Both the position numbers and the translations under genes were made by a program. Shown here one piece after another: positions 17,332 to 26,175 of a DNA stretch of 64,000 nucleotides. Source of the stretch: Pseudoalteromonas luteoviolacea H33-S (GTDB lineage: Bacteria > Pseudomonadota > Gammaproteobacteria > Enterobacterales > Alteromonadaceae). Below the pieces are notes generated by a model. That model was not told where the DNA came from and did no database searches. It saw nothing but the letters and a program-made list of their open reading frames with translations. The DNA lies in NCBI RefSeq assembly GCF_001625695.1, contig NZ_AUXY01000086.1, positions 1 to 64,000 of the forward strand, in the 5' to 3' direction. Each line of letters opens with the position of its first letter. Within the stretch, counting starts at the first letter, position 1.

Positions 17332-17787
17332 TTAATCTGTTTCTTGCTGCGCACACGCTAGCGATTCTTCAGTAGGCTGTGAGTGTGCGAGAGCGGCTTG
17401 ATCCCTGATATTCTTTTGGACAGCGACGGCAGCATACAGGCTCATTAAATATGCGAGTCCGTAAAACCCTTTTTCACTGAGCAACAAGTCTGCGTTATAC
17501 AAGCCAATCAACAAGAGGAGGATAGCACTGCCTGTCGATATTAAGCTTAGCGCATGGTAAATATCTGAAGTTTTTAAATGCTCTTGTTTATCTCGAATGC
17601 TTTTTTGTAATGAAACCGCTGAAAACAGTCCATATAAGAGAATAACCAAGTAATAACCTTTTTCATTCAATTGCATAGAGGCGTTAAATAAGCCTATACA
17701 GTATGTGATTACACCCGTGGCTAATACGGTTAAAGATGCAAGATTAAATGCTTTGCTCGGTGCTTTTGTTGGGGTTATGTTGTCCAT
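17332..17787 (-). CDS. YiaA-family inner-membrane protein
   Basis: This 151-residue protein has four membrane helices arranged as two copies of the YiaA/YiaB two-helix unit: GLFNASMQLNEKGYY...SLQKSIRD and GLYNADLLLSEKGFY...AVQKNIRD. The repeated GLxNAxxxLxEKGxY is the family hallmark; the function is unknown. The ATG follows the stop of the DUF2145 gene by two bases, and its ribosome binding site lies inside that gene, so translation is coupled. Confidence 0.88.
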   Translation of the reverse strand: MDNITPTKAPSKAFNLASLTVLATGVITYCIGLFNASMQLNEKGYYLVILLYGLFSAVSLQKSIRDKQEHLKTSDIYHALSLISTGSAILLLLIGLYNADLLLSEKGFYGLAYLMSLYAAVAVQKNIRDQAALAHSQPTEESLACAQQETD

Positions 17788-17789
17788 TA

Positions 17790-18599
17790 TTAAATCTCTC
17801 CTCGTTTGTGCACTGGTGTATCAGGTGTCAATATCGCCGAGTGGGCCAGCAACCCGTATTGCTTGAGGTAGTTACGAATGCTGGTAAAAGTTGCAACTTG
17901 TACATCCCCGCTGTGGTCTTTTCTATAAATGTCATCTTTAAATACAGAGCCAAAGAACAGCTTAAAGCGACTAACTGATAGAGGTTGTGCCTGAAAATAG
18001 GCTTGTGTGTTTGCTTTTAGCTGCGCCATATCTGTGGTTTTATACATCGCAGCGTTGATGACATTAAGGGTATGCTCTGTACAGTTTTGTCTTCTGTTGT
18101 TGTATGGGTTAGCAATCAGCGAGTATTTCGGATTATGAACTTGCTTAGCCACGCCATTATTAATTGCTTCAAGTAATTGTCTTTGAACGTTCAATGTGGG
18201 GATGGCTATCCCTGCTTTTAAGTCTTTTACCGACCAAAAAAAGTCAGTTGGATAGTCAACAATCAGCTGGCTTTTCGCTGGGTCATCTGTTTTCTGATAA
18301 AGGTTGTGTATGGCATATCCGAGCTTTTTTTCACCATTTTGCATTGTGATATTAGAATACACAGCGATTGCCGCATGGGTGAATTCAATGCCCTTTGGCA
18401 AGTCCTCACTCGGTTGTCCTACCCTTGCGATAATGAATGCATATGCTTGGTGCGCAGCACCATAATGTTCAACTTTTTTAGCAAACTGAATGATATCAGC
18501 TGGGTTATAGCTTGGCTCTGACGATTGCTCACTCCCTGCTAAGACAAGCATACTTTGCATAAGCAGAATTAAATAGGAAATGCATTTTAACTTATTCAT
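17790..18599 (-). CDS. DUF2145-family secreted protein
   Basis: This 269-residue protein has a signal peptide (about 1-22) and matches my recollection of DUF2145, with HAAIAVYSN, GYAIHNLYQ, DYPTDFFW, NPYNNRRQNCTEH and FGSVFKDDIY. Conserved His, Cys and Asn are compatible with an NlpC/P60-like papain fold, but that is inference. The start at 18599 has AAGGTGG upstream, preferred to the frame's first codon at 18647, which would lie inside the preceding gene. It is the middle gene of a three-gene operon. Confidence 0.85.
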   Translation of the reverse strand: MNKLKCISYLILLMQSMLVLAGSEQSSEPSYNPADIIQFAKKVEHYGAAHQAYAFIIARVGQPSEDLPKGIEFTHAAIAVYSNITMQNGEKKLGYAIHNLYQKTDDPAKSQLIVDYPTDFFWSVKDLKAGIAIPTLNVQRQLLEAINNGVAKQVHNPKYSLIANPYNNRRQNCTEHTLNVINAAMYKTTDMAQLKANTQAYFQAQPLSVSRFKLFFGSVFKDDIYRKDHSGDVQVATFTSIRNYLKQYGLLAHSAILTPDTPVHKRGEI

Positions 18600-18609
18600 G
18601 TCTTCCACC

Positions 18610-18927
18610 TTATTGGGTGTGTGAAGGAGGAGGCCCTGCAACGACAATGTCGTTACTAATCGCTAATGGCTCATGATTTGTTGATTGAGGCGCTGTCTCT
18701 GTCGCACCGATACTGAGTGCATTGGTATTTTGTATTACAGCATTTGAAATGGCGACAGGCACTGCCTCTATGGCATTTGAAACTGTGATCCCCACGATCA
18801 CACTGCCTGCAGCACTGTATACGCTTGCTTTTGATATGTCCTTTGATGCGTAACTTGTGGGCGAAACAAGCAGAGCGATTGTTGCTGAGCTAAGTAAGGC
18901 TGTTTGCAATAACTTTTGAACTAACAT
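18610..18927 (-). CDS. Small secreted protein of the DUF2145 operon
   Basis: This 105-residue protein has an N-terminal signal peptide (cleavage near SYA, about 28). A Val/Ala/Ile-rich stretch follows (SAAGSVIVGITVSNAIEAVPVAISNAV) that could be membrane-associated, then a Pro-containing tail (AGPPPSHTQ). No family is recognised. It is the first gene of the operon with DUF2145 and YiaA, 10 bases before DUF2145, and lies divergently from an XRE-type regulator. Confidence 0.7.
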   Translation of the reverse strand: MLVQKLLQTALLSSATIALLVSPTSYASKDISKASVYSAAGSVIVGITVSNAIEAVPVAISNAVIQNTNALSIGATETAPQSTNHEPLAISNDIVVAGPPPSHTQ

Positions 18928-19001
18928 TTGAAAACTCCATATTTCGTTGTGTTGCTGTTAAGCTAGCAGACTGGACGGAGTTGTATACATAATAATACCG
19001 T

Positions 19002-19028
19002 GTATTAATACAAGATACTTTAAGTATC
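19002..19028. promoter_or_regulatory. Palindromic operator candidates
   Basis: Two palindromes lie together: GTATTAATAC (19002-19011) and GATACTT-T-AAGTATC (19014-19028). They sit in the 114-base gap between the divergent regulator and the DUF2145 operon. The spacing suits an XRE-type dimer pair controlling both directions. Confidence 0.55.
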
Positions 19029-19041
19029 AAATTTTAATACT

Positions 19042-19812
19042 ATGAGCCAGATCCCACTCGTTTCAAATACGATAAAAATGCTATTAAAGCAGCGCAAACT
19101 CACTTATAAGGATGTTGCTACACATTTTGGTCAAAGTGAGGCAACAATAAAGCGAATGTTCTCTAATGACTTATTTTCGTTACAAAAACTTGAGAGTATT
19201 TGTGAGTTGCTAGAGCTTACTTTGTGTGATTTGTTTTCTCTGTCGCAATCTCAGCAATCACAGATCAGCCAGTTGAGCGTCCAACAAGAACAAGAACTCA
19301 TGGACAATCCAAAGCTATTCTTAGTAGCAGTTTGTGTCAGAGACGGTTGGGAGTTCGAAGATATTGTTTCGCGCTATCAAATTGAAGCACTAGAGTGTAT
19401 TCGCTTACTAGCGCATCTAGATCGCTTAAAAATGATTCAGTTGTTACCAAATAACAGATATAAATTGCTGATAGCACAGGATTTTAGCTGGATCCCAGGC
19501 GGGCCATTAGAGTCGTACATCGAACAACAAGTATTAGGTAAATTTTTACAGGGTGAATTTAGCCAAGAAGATAGTTATCGTTTTTACTTAAGAGGTAGCT
19601 ATAGCGATGCGACAATCGCGACCATAAAACGTCGATTGCAGCAACTCACCAAAGAAGTTGCGCAGCTTAATGAACAAGATATTAAACTGCCGTTGAGTAA
19701 ACGCAGAGGGGTTGGCCTTTTGCTCGCTATGCGGCCTTGGCAACTGGGGCAATTTAAAAACATGCTGAGGGAATCAGCTGGACCCAATAATGGAACTAAT
19801 GGTCGTAATTAA
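19042..19812 (+). CDS. XRE/Cro-type transcriptional regulator
   Basis: This 256-residue protein has an N-terminal Cro/C1 helix-turn-helix (about 8-65: LKQRKLTYKDVATHFGQSEATIKRMFS). A larger C-terminal domain carries no named motif; it may sense a ligand or act on a partner. No Shine-Dalgarno sequence precedes the ATG, and TTAATACT directly before it could be a -10 box, so a leaderless transcript is possible. It is divergent from the DUF2145/YiaA operon and probably regulates it and itself through the palindromes at 19002-19028. Confidence 0.85.
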   Translation: MSQIPLVSNTIKMLLKQRKLTYKDVATHFGQSEATIKRMFSNDLFSLQKLESICELLELTLCDLFSLSQSQQSQISQLSVQQEQELMDNPKLFLVAVCVRDGWEFEDIVSRYQIEALECIRLLAHLDRLKMIQLLPNNRYKLLIAQDFSWIPGGPLESYIEQQVLGKFLQGEFSQEDSYRFYLRGSYSDATIATIKRRLQQLTKEVAQLNEQDIKLPLSKRRGVGLLLAMRPWQLGQFKNMLRESAGPNNGTNGRN

Positions 19813-20062
19813 GTTGAAAAAAACGCAATTAATAAATACCTTGTAGGGGTACTTTAGGGGAGGGTACCTAGATAAATTATTCTTAATCCTTGAATTAGAC
19901 TTAATTCGTATGCATTTGCTACATAGTTAGTCGTTGTTATTAGAGTGTTAAATTCATGATTGATTAATTTTTTCTAATTATTTAGTATTGTATTTCTTGG
20001 CTCTCAAAGCAGAACAAAAATTAATAAAAATACCACGTGAACCGTGGATTGATGGGTCTTAC

Positions 20063-21106
20063 ATGGAACAAAATAGCTCTTTCGCTCAATCAGCAACTTG
20101 TCTCAAGCAAGCTGTCCCTTTTATGGTTAAGTATCAGATCCCGTTATCGCCGATGAACTATGCGATATGGTACTGCTATGTGTTAGGTAAAGAGCCTGAA
20201 CTGAATCAAAAACTCGATGAAATTTTAATGGAACATGGAACGTGTCCGCCTGAAAACGCAAAAGCGCTGTTTGATGAGTTTTTAAGTGAGCAGGATCTTG
20301 CTCTTTTCCATGAAATGTCCGATCTGGTAAAAGGCACTCTCAATACCGTTGAACAAGAAATCAGTAATACGCTTAACTGCTCGGAAGAGTTTTCAGCCGT
20401 ATTATCTGAATGTCATGTCGGGTTGCATCAGCTAAAAAAGCAAAATTTGGGGACTGGTCCTGAGATTTACGATGGGGTACTGAGCTATGTCTCTAAGCTA
20501 ACCCAAGAATCTATCGTGATGCAGCACAACGCGCTGTGCTTTCAAAAAAAGCTGGAAGTTGCATATAGTGAAATCAAGCAACTTCAAGAAACGTTGACCG
20601 ATGCCCAAACCAAAGCAAGTACAGATAAGCTCACAGGACTGCTAAATCGAGGTAAATTTGACGACGACATTATTAAGTTTTGTGATGATCCGAGTCAGTT
20701 TCAAAAAGTCCTTATTTTTATTGATATAGACCATTTTAAGCAATTTAACGATGAGTTCGGCCATCAGCGTGGTGATGATGTGTTGCGAAAAGTTGCACAA
20801 AAGCTTCAGTCACACAGTGAAGGGCAAGGTGCAGCTTATCGTTACGGGGGGGAGGAGTTTTGCATTTTAATTTCTTTTTCCAGTATCAGTGAGGCCGTTG
20901 GCTTTTCTAATCGTATTCGCGAAGATATTGCAAAGCTGTCTATAAAAGACAAAGAAACTTGTGAAGTGCTCAAACATATCAGTGCCAGCTTTGGCATTGC
21001 ACTTTACGGTAAAGAAATGACTTGGCATAGCTTAGTTGAATGTGCTGATAAGGCATTGTACCTCGCAAAATCTCATGGACGAAACAGAGTTGAAGTAGCA
21101 GGTTAG
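20063..21106 (+). CDS. Diguanylate cyclase (GGDEF protein)
   Basis: This 347-residue protein makes cyclic di-GMP. The GGDEF domain covers about residues 185-345, with signature RYGGEEFC, GLLNRGKFD at its start and IDIDHFKQFNDEFGH. The usual inhibitory RxxD five residues before GGEEF is absent, so product feedback is unlikely. The N-terminal helical domain (YQIPLSPMNYAIWYCYVLG) is a sensor module common in Alteromonadales cyclases; its ligand is unknown. I start at ATG 20063. A TTG at 19988 is in frame, but the family begins close to MEQNSS. Confidence 0.9.
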   Translation: MEQNSSFAQSATCLKQAVPFMVKYQIPLSPMNYAIWYCYVLGKEPELNQKLDEILMEHGTCPPENAKALFDEFLSEQDLALFHEMSDLVKGTLNTVEQEISNTLNCSEEFSAVLSECHVGLHQLKKQNLGTGPEIYDGVLSYVSKLTQESIVMQHNALCFQKKLEVAYSEIKQLQETLTDAQTKASTDKLTGLLNRGKFDDDIIKFCDDPSQFQKVLIFIDIDHFKQFNDEFGHQRGDDVLRKVAQKLQSHSEGQGAAYRYGGEEFCILISFSSISEAVGFSNRIREDIAKLSIKDKETCEVLKHISASFGIALYGKEMTWHSLVECADKALYLAKSHGRNRVEVAG

Positions 21107-21412
21107 CTAGTTCACATACCTTCCAATTCAGTAGTTCTTGTTCGATAAGGGCTGCTGTCTACATATATTTACAATTTGATAATTTAATCCATTTTTAACT
21201 TAAACATCACGTTTGTTTCAATTTTAAACACTAATATTTATGGCTTAAAGGTCGATGAAGTGTCCCTTTTTTGATCTTTAAAGTTAAATTTCTGAAACCA
21301 AATTGCGTCATTAATTTGATTTTTGAGTTTTTACTTGCAATTATTTTGTAGCTAAACACGAAGTCGTTGGTGTGTTTACTTTATTAATATAATAAAAATG
21401 GAGCGTACGTCA
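21107..21412. other. Intergenic region
   Basis: About 300 AT-rich bases with no gene, hairpin terminator or repeat that I can support. Confidence 0.5.
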
Positions 21413-22465
21413 GTGAAGTCAATCAAGCAAATGTTAGTGAGTGGTTTTGTACTCACGTTGATGGGAACAAGCATCAATGTAAGTGCTAAAGCATATAAAA
21501 CGGTATTAGTACATGGGTTTCAATCGCAGCAGCTATCTGCCATTGATCCGACAAAGGTAGAAAGTGATGGTCAAGCTTACTGGGCAGACTATTGGGGAGC
21601 ACTTGCCGATGAGCGTATTGATTGGCCATCATACGAGCGAATTGAAGGTAAAATTGCAAGCGACTATTTGTGGCCTAAACTACGCACCATGTCTGAGCAA
21701 GGTGTATGTCAGCCAGGCTGTGTCTTTTTAACGCACTCAACAGGTGACTTAGTTACACGTTATATCATTGATAACCAAGCAAACTGGTTAGAAAATGCGG
21801 GTCTTGAACCACTTAACATCGTTGCGACTTTTGATGTTGCTGGTGCTGGTGGCGGTAGCGAACTTGCAGATCTGGCAGTCAGTGCGGCAAATGGACTGGC
21901 AAATCCGGTTATAGAGGCAGCGGTTAGAGCTTGGTTAGGTCGTTCAGTGGGTCAAACGCTAGGTGTATTACATGACTTGAAAGTAAATAATGCACGTCAA
22001 CTGGCGACTTTCCCAAGTGATCGAACACCAAGACTGAGATTTGTAGCCGATGGCGATCTTTATTTTAATGCCACAAAACTATTTTTACCGGGGATCGACG
22101 ACAGCGTTGTCGCAGCGCATTCTGCCTGTGGTGCAAACCAAGCTGGTGCTTTTGACAGCTGTAGCGTTAGTGTTGGGATGGACGGTAAGCTGGAAAGCCA
22201 AGATGGCGTAAGAAACTTCTGGCCATATCACTATCCAATGTTAATGAGTGATAACTATGATCACTTTTCGGTTATCGTAAATCAGTCAAAAGGCAAAGTA
22301 ACAACGGCCAATTCATCGATTCAGCTTGCACCAAATAAGCAAGTGGCTTTCTCAACGTATGAAGAAGAGAAGGGCTTCTGGATTTGGAAGAAGAAGTATA
22401 GATATGTAAGACAGTCAGATAATAACAGCATGTCAGCATTGTTATTTGCTGCTATGCCTGAGTAA
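21413..22465 (+). CDS. Secreted triacylglycerol lipase-like alpha/beta hydrolase
   Basis: This 350-residue secreted hydrolase has a signal peptide, then the oxyanion-loop motif VLVHGFQS and a nucleophile elbow THSTGDLVT in which Ser replaces the usual GxSxG context. Asp and His candidates lie further on (FVADGDLYF, DNYDHFSVI). A GTG at 21413 with GGAG nine bases upstream gives a clean signal peptide (MKSIKQMLVSGFVLT), so I prefer it to the ATG at 21398, which has no ribosome binding site. The next gene follows after five bases and probably encodes a partner. Confidence 0.87.
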   Translation: MKSIKQMLVSGFVLTLMGTSINVSAKAYKTVLVHGFQSQQLSAIDPTKVESDGQAYWADYWGALADERIDWPSYERIEGKIASDYLWPKLRTMSEQGVCQPGCVFLTHSTGDLVTRYIIDNQANWLENAGLEPLNIVATFDVAGAGGGSELADLAVSAANGLANPVIEAAVRAWLGRSVGQTLGVLHDLKVNNARQLATFPSDRTPRLRFVADGDLYFNATKLFLPGIDDSVVAAHSACGANQAGAFDSCSVSVGMDGKLESQDGVRNFWPYHYPMLMSDNYDHFSVIVNQSKGKVTTANSSIQLAPNKQVAFSTYEEEKGFWIWKKKYRYVRQSDNNSMSALLFAAMPE

Positions 22466-22470
22466 TTGCG

Positions 22471-23538
22471 ATGAATAAAAAGGTCGTAATTGTAATAAGT
22501 GCCCTTGCGGCACTTATTATTTTGTATGTATTTATGCCTGATGACACAGTGCAACCAGCCTTAGTGCAAATACAAAAAGCCAATAAGCAGGTGGTTGTTG
22601 AAAAAGCGTCTGATGAGACGATTGAGCCTGAAACTGAAGTGGCTGCAAGTGCCGTAGATATGTCGCCTTTTCAGCTAACAAGTACTCAAAAAGCTGCAAA
22701 AGTGATAGCGAACAACTACCGTGAAACGTTACGTTATGCGCCTTATTCCCAGCCATTAACGGTGAATGATGTTGATCGTTTAGAGCCAAATCGGTTCATC
22801 CCTTTGACGGTTCCAACCTCAGATATGTCAGGCACGATTTCACTCTCATTAAACAAATATCGCTTTATTTACCCTGAACCCATAAAACTGGTGTTAAAAG
22901 GTGACGCGGTAACGCGCGCCAAAGTTATTGTGAGCATTGTAGATGAGCAAAAGATCTTGCTTGAGAAGTCGCTAGCTGTTTCTGAGGCCGGTGCAATGAT
23001 TGAACTCGCAGGTAAGGAAAGTTTTTCTGGCGATTTGCAATTGAAAGTGGTGGCTGATGTCGCTGGAGATCCCATTGTAATTGTTGCGCAGGCAAAGTAT
23101 GAGCAGCCTAGTGCAAAGTTGATTGGCTTGAAGCATACAGAAGTAAATGGCAGTGACTTGATAATGACATTATCGATGGATGTTGAGGACGCAGGCATTT
23201 ATCGCGTTCGAGCAAATTTATATGATGGCGCACAGCCTTTAGCGCACCTTGTTGCCAAGTCTAAGTTGTCGTCTGGTCGACAAGAGCTGCAATTAAAGGC
23301 GCACCAATCGGTACTACCGGATAAAAGTTCAGACCTAAGGCTCATGACATTTGTTGTAGAGCGTATGTCCTCAGTGCCTGGTGAGCGGACTCGGTTTGGT
23401 GAAAGTGAAGTGACCGAAATTCCCTTGATAGACGTCGATTTATCTGAGCTATCAAGAGATCCCTACAGCCCAACAACCAATGAGCGCGCAAGCTTAGAGT
23501 TTTTAGAAGGCATGGCGAGTCAGAAAAATCTTCAATAG
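22471..23538 (+). CDS. Membrane-anchored periplasmic partner of the lipase
   Basis: This 355-residue protein has one N-terminal membrane helix (VVIVISALAALIILYVFM). An acidic linker (about 30-65) and a beta-rich periplasmic domain follow (SGTISLSLNKYRFIYPEPIKL..., GIYRVRANLYDG). The layout of helix, linker and periplasmic domain directly after a secreted lipase recalls lipase foldases (LifO). However, I see none of their helical motif RxxFDY(F/C)LS, so it is not an evident homologue. A lipase-specific chaperone or inhibitor is plausible from context only. Confidence 0.72.
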   Translation: MNKKVVIVISALAALIILYVFMPDDTVQPALVQIQKANKQVVVEKASDETIEPETEVAASAVDMSPFQLTSTQKAAKVIANNYRETLRYAPYSQPLTVNDVDRLEPNRFIPLTVPTSDMSGTISLSLNKYRFIYPEPIKLVLKGDAVTRAKVIVSIVDEQKILLEKSLAVSEAGAMIELAGKESFSGDLQLKVVADVAGDPIVIVAQAKYEQPSAKLIGLKHTEVNGSDLIMTLSMDVEDAGIYRVRANLYDGAQPLAHLVAKSKLSSGRQELQLKAHQSVLPDKSSDLRLMTFVVERMSSVPGERTRFGESEVTEIPLIDVDLSELSRDPYSPTTNERASLEFLEGMASQKNLQ

Positions 23539-23551
23539 CGCATTACTGACT

Positions 23552-25504
23552 TTAATCAGTGTTGAATCGGCCAACAAGCTCATTGAGATTGTTGGCAAAT
23601 ATCACTAGTTGTTTAGCGCCATCATATAAGGTGTCAGCTGACTGGCTTACCTGTTTAATTGATTGGTTAACCCCTTCTATTTGCGTTCGACTATCACTGG
23701 CATAGGCACCTTGCTGCTCAGCTTGCTCAGATATATTCGCAATGATTGGTTTCACACGTGAAATTGAGTTTGCAATATCTTCAAAAGCTTGATGAGCTTG
23801 CTCCGATTGCTCAATAGCCGATTTAGACTCCTCAACGCTGAGGGTCATATGGCGTGATACTGAGCGAGTTTGCTCAGTGAGCTTGGTCAATACCTTTTCA
23901 ATATCCTTGGTGGCGTCATGGGAGCGTTGAGCAAGAGTACGCACTTCATCTGCAACCACCGCAAATCCACGTCCTTGCTCACCAGCTCTAGCAGCTTCGA
24001 TAGCGGCATTGAGTGCCAGTAAGTTGGTTTGCTCGGCAATGGTTCTAATAACTTCTAATATGTTCGTGATATTGTTGCTTTGATCTTCTAGTTCGCTCAT
24101 TGCTTTTGCTGAGCTGCCAAGTGAGTCATTCAAAGTGGCCACTTGTTGCACTGTGCTTTGTATTAATGTATTACCATGTTGGGCATGGGCATCTGTATTA
24201 GAGATTTCGCTTAGCGCTTGCGTGCAGTTATCATTGACGGTCATCGCCATATTTTCCATTGAGTGGGTGTGTTCAGCGGTTTGCTCAGATGTGCTAGCTT
24301 GATGATGACATTGACCCCTTATTTCATCGATACTACCGTGAGACTGTTGGGCTTGGTTGTTTAAATTGCTGGCATTACTTTTTATGTCTATGACGAGTGC
24401 ATTGATTGAGTTTAAAAACTGATTAAACCAAGCTGCTAGCTCACTTATTTCATCATTGCCAATAACTTGCAGTCTTTTTGATAAATTGCCTTCCCCTTGC
24501 GCAATTTCTTTTAATCCTTCTGAGACCATTTCTATGGGATAGACAATTTTATTGGCAAGTACGATAGCGATGACAACAAATAATACCAGCATAATGATGG
24601 CGATAACGCTAATGTTGTAAGACATGGTATAGGCAGAGGATAAGATTTCATCTTCATCCATTAACGCGATAAAAGTCCAATTAAGTGTGTTTGAATGGTA
24701 GAGTTTGGCCATCAACTTGTTAGTACCATTATCAATTTCAATTAAGGCATCTTTGGGGCCGTTTTTAATAGCTTGATATTTGGGGGCGGTTAATTCAGCG
24801 ATATTTTTAAAGTTATTATCTGGTTGCTTAGGATCAGCCAAGATAGTGCCACTCCCATCCAGTAGCATTAAATAGCCGGTTTCTCCGAGTTGAATATTAC
24901 TGACAATATCGGTCAAAGTGGCCAGCGTGACATCAAGAGACTGAACGCCAACCAGGGTGTTATCTCGCTTAATGGCTGTTGCAATGGAGACCATGGCTTG
25001 ACCTGTTACGCCTTGATAAGGGTCCGTAATGACCACGTCATTAGCTGACTTTGTGACTTCTTGATACCAAGGGCGTTTACGTGGGTCGTAGCCGCCAAGT
25101 GGCTCTGCTGGGTATTGTATGAAACCGCCTTGAGTTGTGCCTAAATAAACAAATAGCAATTCTGGGTGCGTCACGCCAAAGCTTTTAAATAGCTCAAAAA
25201 TCTCAGCTTCATTACTGCCGGAGGTTTCAGGTGTCATCATTTTTTCAGCACCGAAGTAGGTTGTCGTATCATCTCCTACTAGGGTGACAGCCTGACTTTG
25301 TGCCAAAAATCGAGCGTTGTTTTTCATTTGGTCAAAAAACAGCACAAAGGTGTTTTCTACCTGACGTATTTCACTGTCAGAGGATGCGGTAAATCGAGTC
25401 AGAGATTCTTCTTTGGTGCGCGTAATACTCATAATTGATATTGCTAATATTGGTATTATCACTGTCAGTACAAAACTACTAATCAGCTTTTGGCGCATTC
25501 TCAT
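23552..25504 (-). CDS. Methyl-accepting chemotaxis protein with dCache domain
   Basis: This 650-residue chemoreceptor has membrane helices at about 8-28 and 282-305. They flank a periplasmic double-Cache domain with DPRKRPWYQEV and VITDPYQGVTGQAMVSIATAI, typical of dCache_1 receptors for amino acids and related ligands. A HAMP domain and the cytoplasmic signalling hairpin (tip IRTIAEQTNLLALNAAIEAARAGEQGRGF) follow. It relays ligand binding to CheA/CheW; no che genes are local. AGGAG lies 6 bases before the ATG. It is convergent with the lipase operon. Confidence 0.95.
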   Translation of the reverse strand: MRMRQKLISSFVLTVIIPILAISIMSITRTKEESLTRFTASSDSEIRQVENTFVLFFDQMKNNARFLAQSQAVTLVGDDTTTYFGAEKMMTPETSGSNEAEIFELFKSFGVTHPELLFVYLGTTQGGFIQYPAEPLGGYDPRKRPWYQEVTKSANDVVITDPYQGVTGQAMVSIATAIKRDNTLVGVQSLDVTLATLTDIVSNIQLGETGYLMLLDGSGTILADPKQPDNNFKNIAELTAPKYQAIKNGPKDALIEIDNGTNKLMAKLYHSNTLNWTFIALMDEDEILSSAYTMSYNISVIAIIMLVLFVVIAIVLANKIVYPIEMVSEGLKEIAQGEGNLSKRLQVIGNDEISELAAWFNQFLNSINALVIDIKSNASNLNNQAQQSHGSIDEIRGQCHHQASTSEQTAEHTHSMENMAMTVNDNCTQALSEISNTDAHAQHGNTLIQSTVQQVATLNDSLGSSAKAMSELEDQSNNITNILEVIRTIAEQTNLLALNAAIEAARAGEQGRGFAVVADEVRTLAQRSHDATKDIEKVLTKLTEQTRSVSRHMTLSVEESKSAIEQSEQAHQAFEDIANSISRVKPIIANISEQAEQQGAYASDSRTQIEGVNQSIKQVSQSADTLYDGAKQLVIFANNLNELVGRFNTD

Positions 25505-25632
25505 AACTCACTCCTACATCAATGCTTTTAAACAGTATAGTTGCAGAATGACGTCTTGGTTAGGCGAGCTTATATATAAATTTTAGAAGGTGTTTGTTGC
25601 TTATAATGAGATACTTTAGCTCGCCAACATCC

Positions 25633-26175
25633 TTATAATGATCGGCTTAGGTGCTCTTTTTTTAAAATTGAATACAGGTAGCTATCAGCAAACCCTGAAT
25701 CAAGTGGCATATGCTCGCGAAGATGTCCTTCTTTTTGCATCCCAAGCTTTTCCATAAGTTGCCAAGAAGCGGTATTTGCTGTGGCGCAAATCGCAGTAAT
25801 TTTATTGAGCGTAAAACGTTCAAATAATTGCGAAATGAGAGCACTAGCAGCTTCATATGCATAGCCTTTTCTTTGTTGAGTAGGACTTAGACGGTAACCA
25901 ATCTCACCGATTTGACGATCCACATGGGTAAACTTAAACAGCATCTCGCCAATAAATTCACCAGAAACTTTATGCTCAATGGCTAATAAAAGCTTTTGAC
26001 CATCGATGTTTTTCCAAGGTTGGCTCGCTTCTTCGATACGCTTTTGTACATCTTCAATTGTGGCTGGTTTTCCGATGTACTTTGATGTCTCAAGATCTCT
26101 GCGGGATTGATAAACCGCATGCAAGTCTGAGTTATTTAATGGTCTAATTCTGAGTCTTGGTGTTTCGAATTGCAT
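25633..26175 (-). CDS. RimJ/RimL-type GNAT acetyltransferase
   Basis: This 180-residue acetyltransferase begins MQFETPRLRIRPLNNSDL, as the RimJ/RimL group does. Its acetyl-CoA site is GYRLSPTQQRKGYAYEAASAL, followed by NTASWQLMEKLGMQKEGHLREHM. I start at the ATG at 26175 with AAGGA seven bases upstream. This overlaps the end of the MFS gene by 32 bases, suggesting translational coupling. Co-expression suggests detoxification by acetylation plus export, but the substrate is not known. Confidence 0.9.
   Translation of the reverse strand: MQFETPRLRIRPLNNSDLHAVYQSRRDLETSKYIGKPATIEDVQKRIEEASQPWKNIDGQKLLLAIEHKVSGEFIGEMLFKFTHVDRQIGEIGYRLSPTQQRKGYAYEAASALISQLFERFTLNKITAICATANTASWQLMEKLGMQKEGHLREHMPLDSGFADSYLYSILKKEHLSRSL

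Noticed and set aside
19813..20062. Cyclic di-GMP riboswitch before the diguanylate cyclase
   Set aside because: I could not find the conserved GEMM-I core or its paired tetraloop receptor in this stretch.
22471..23538. LifO-type lipase foldase
   Set aside because: Topology fits, but the protein is beta-rich and lacks the conserved foldase motif.
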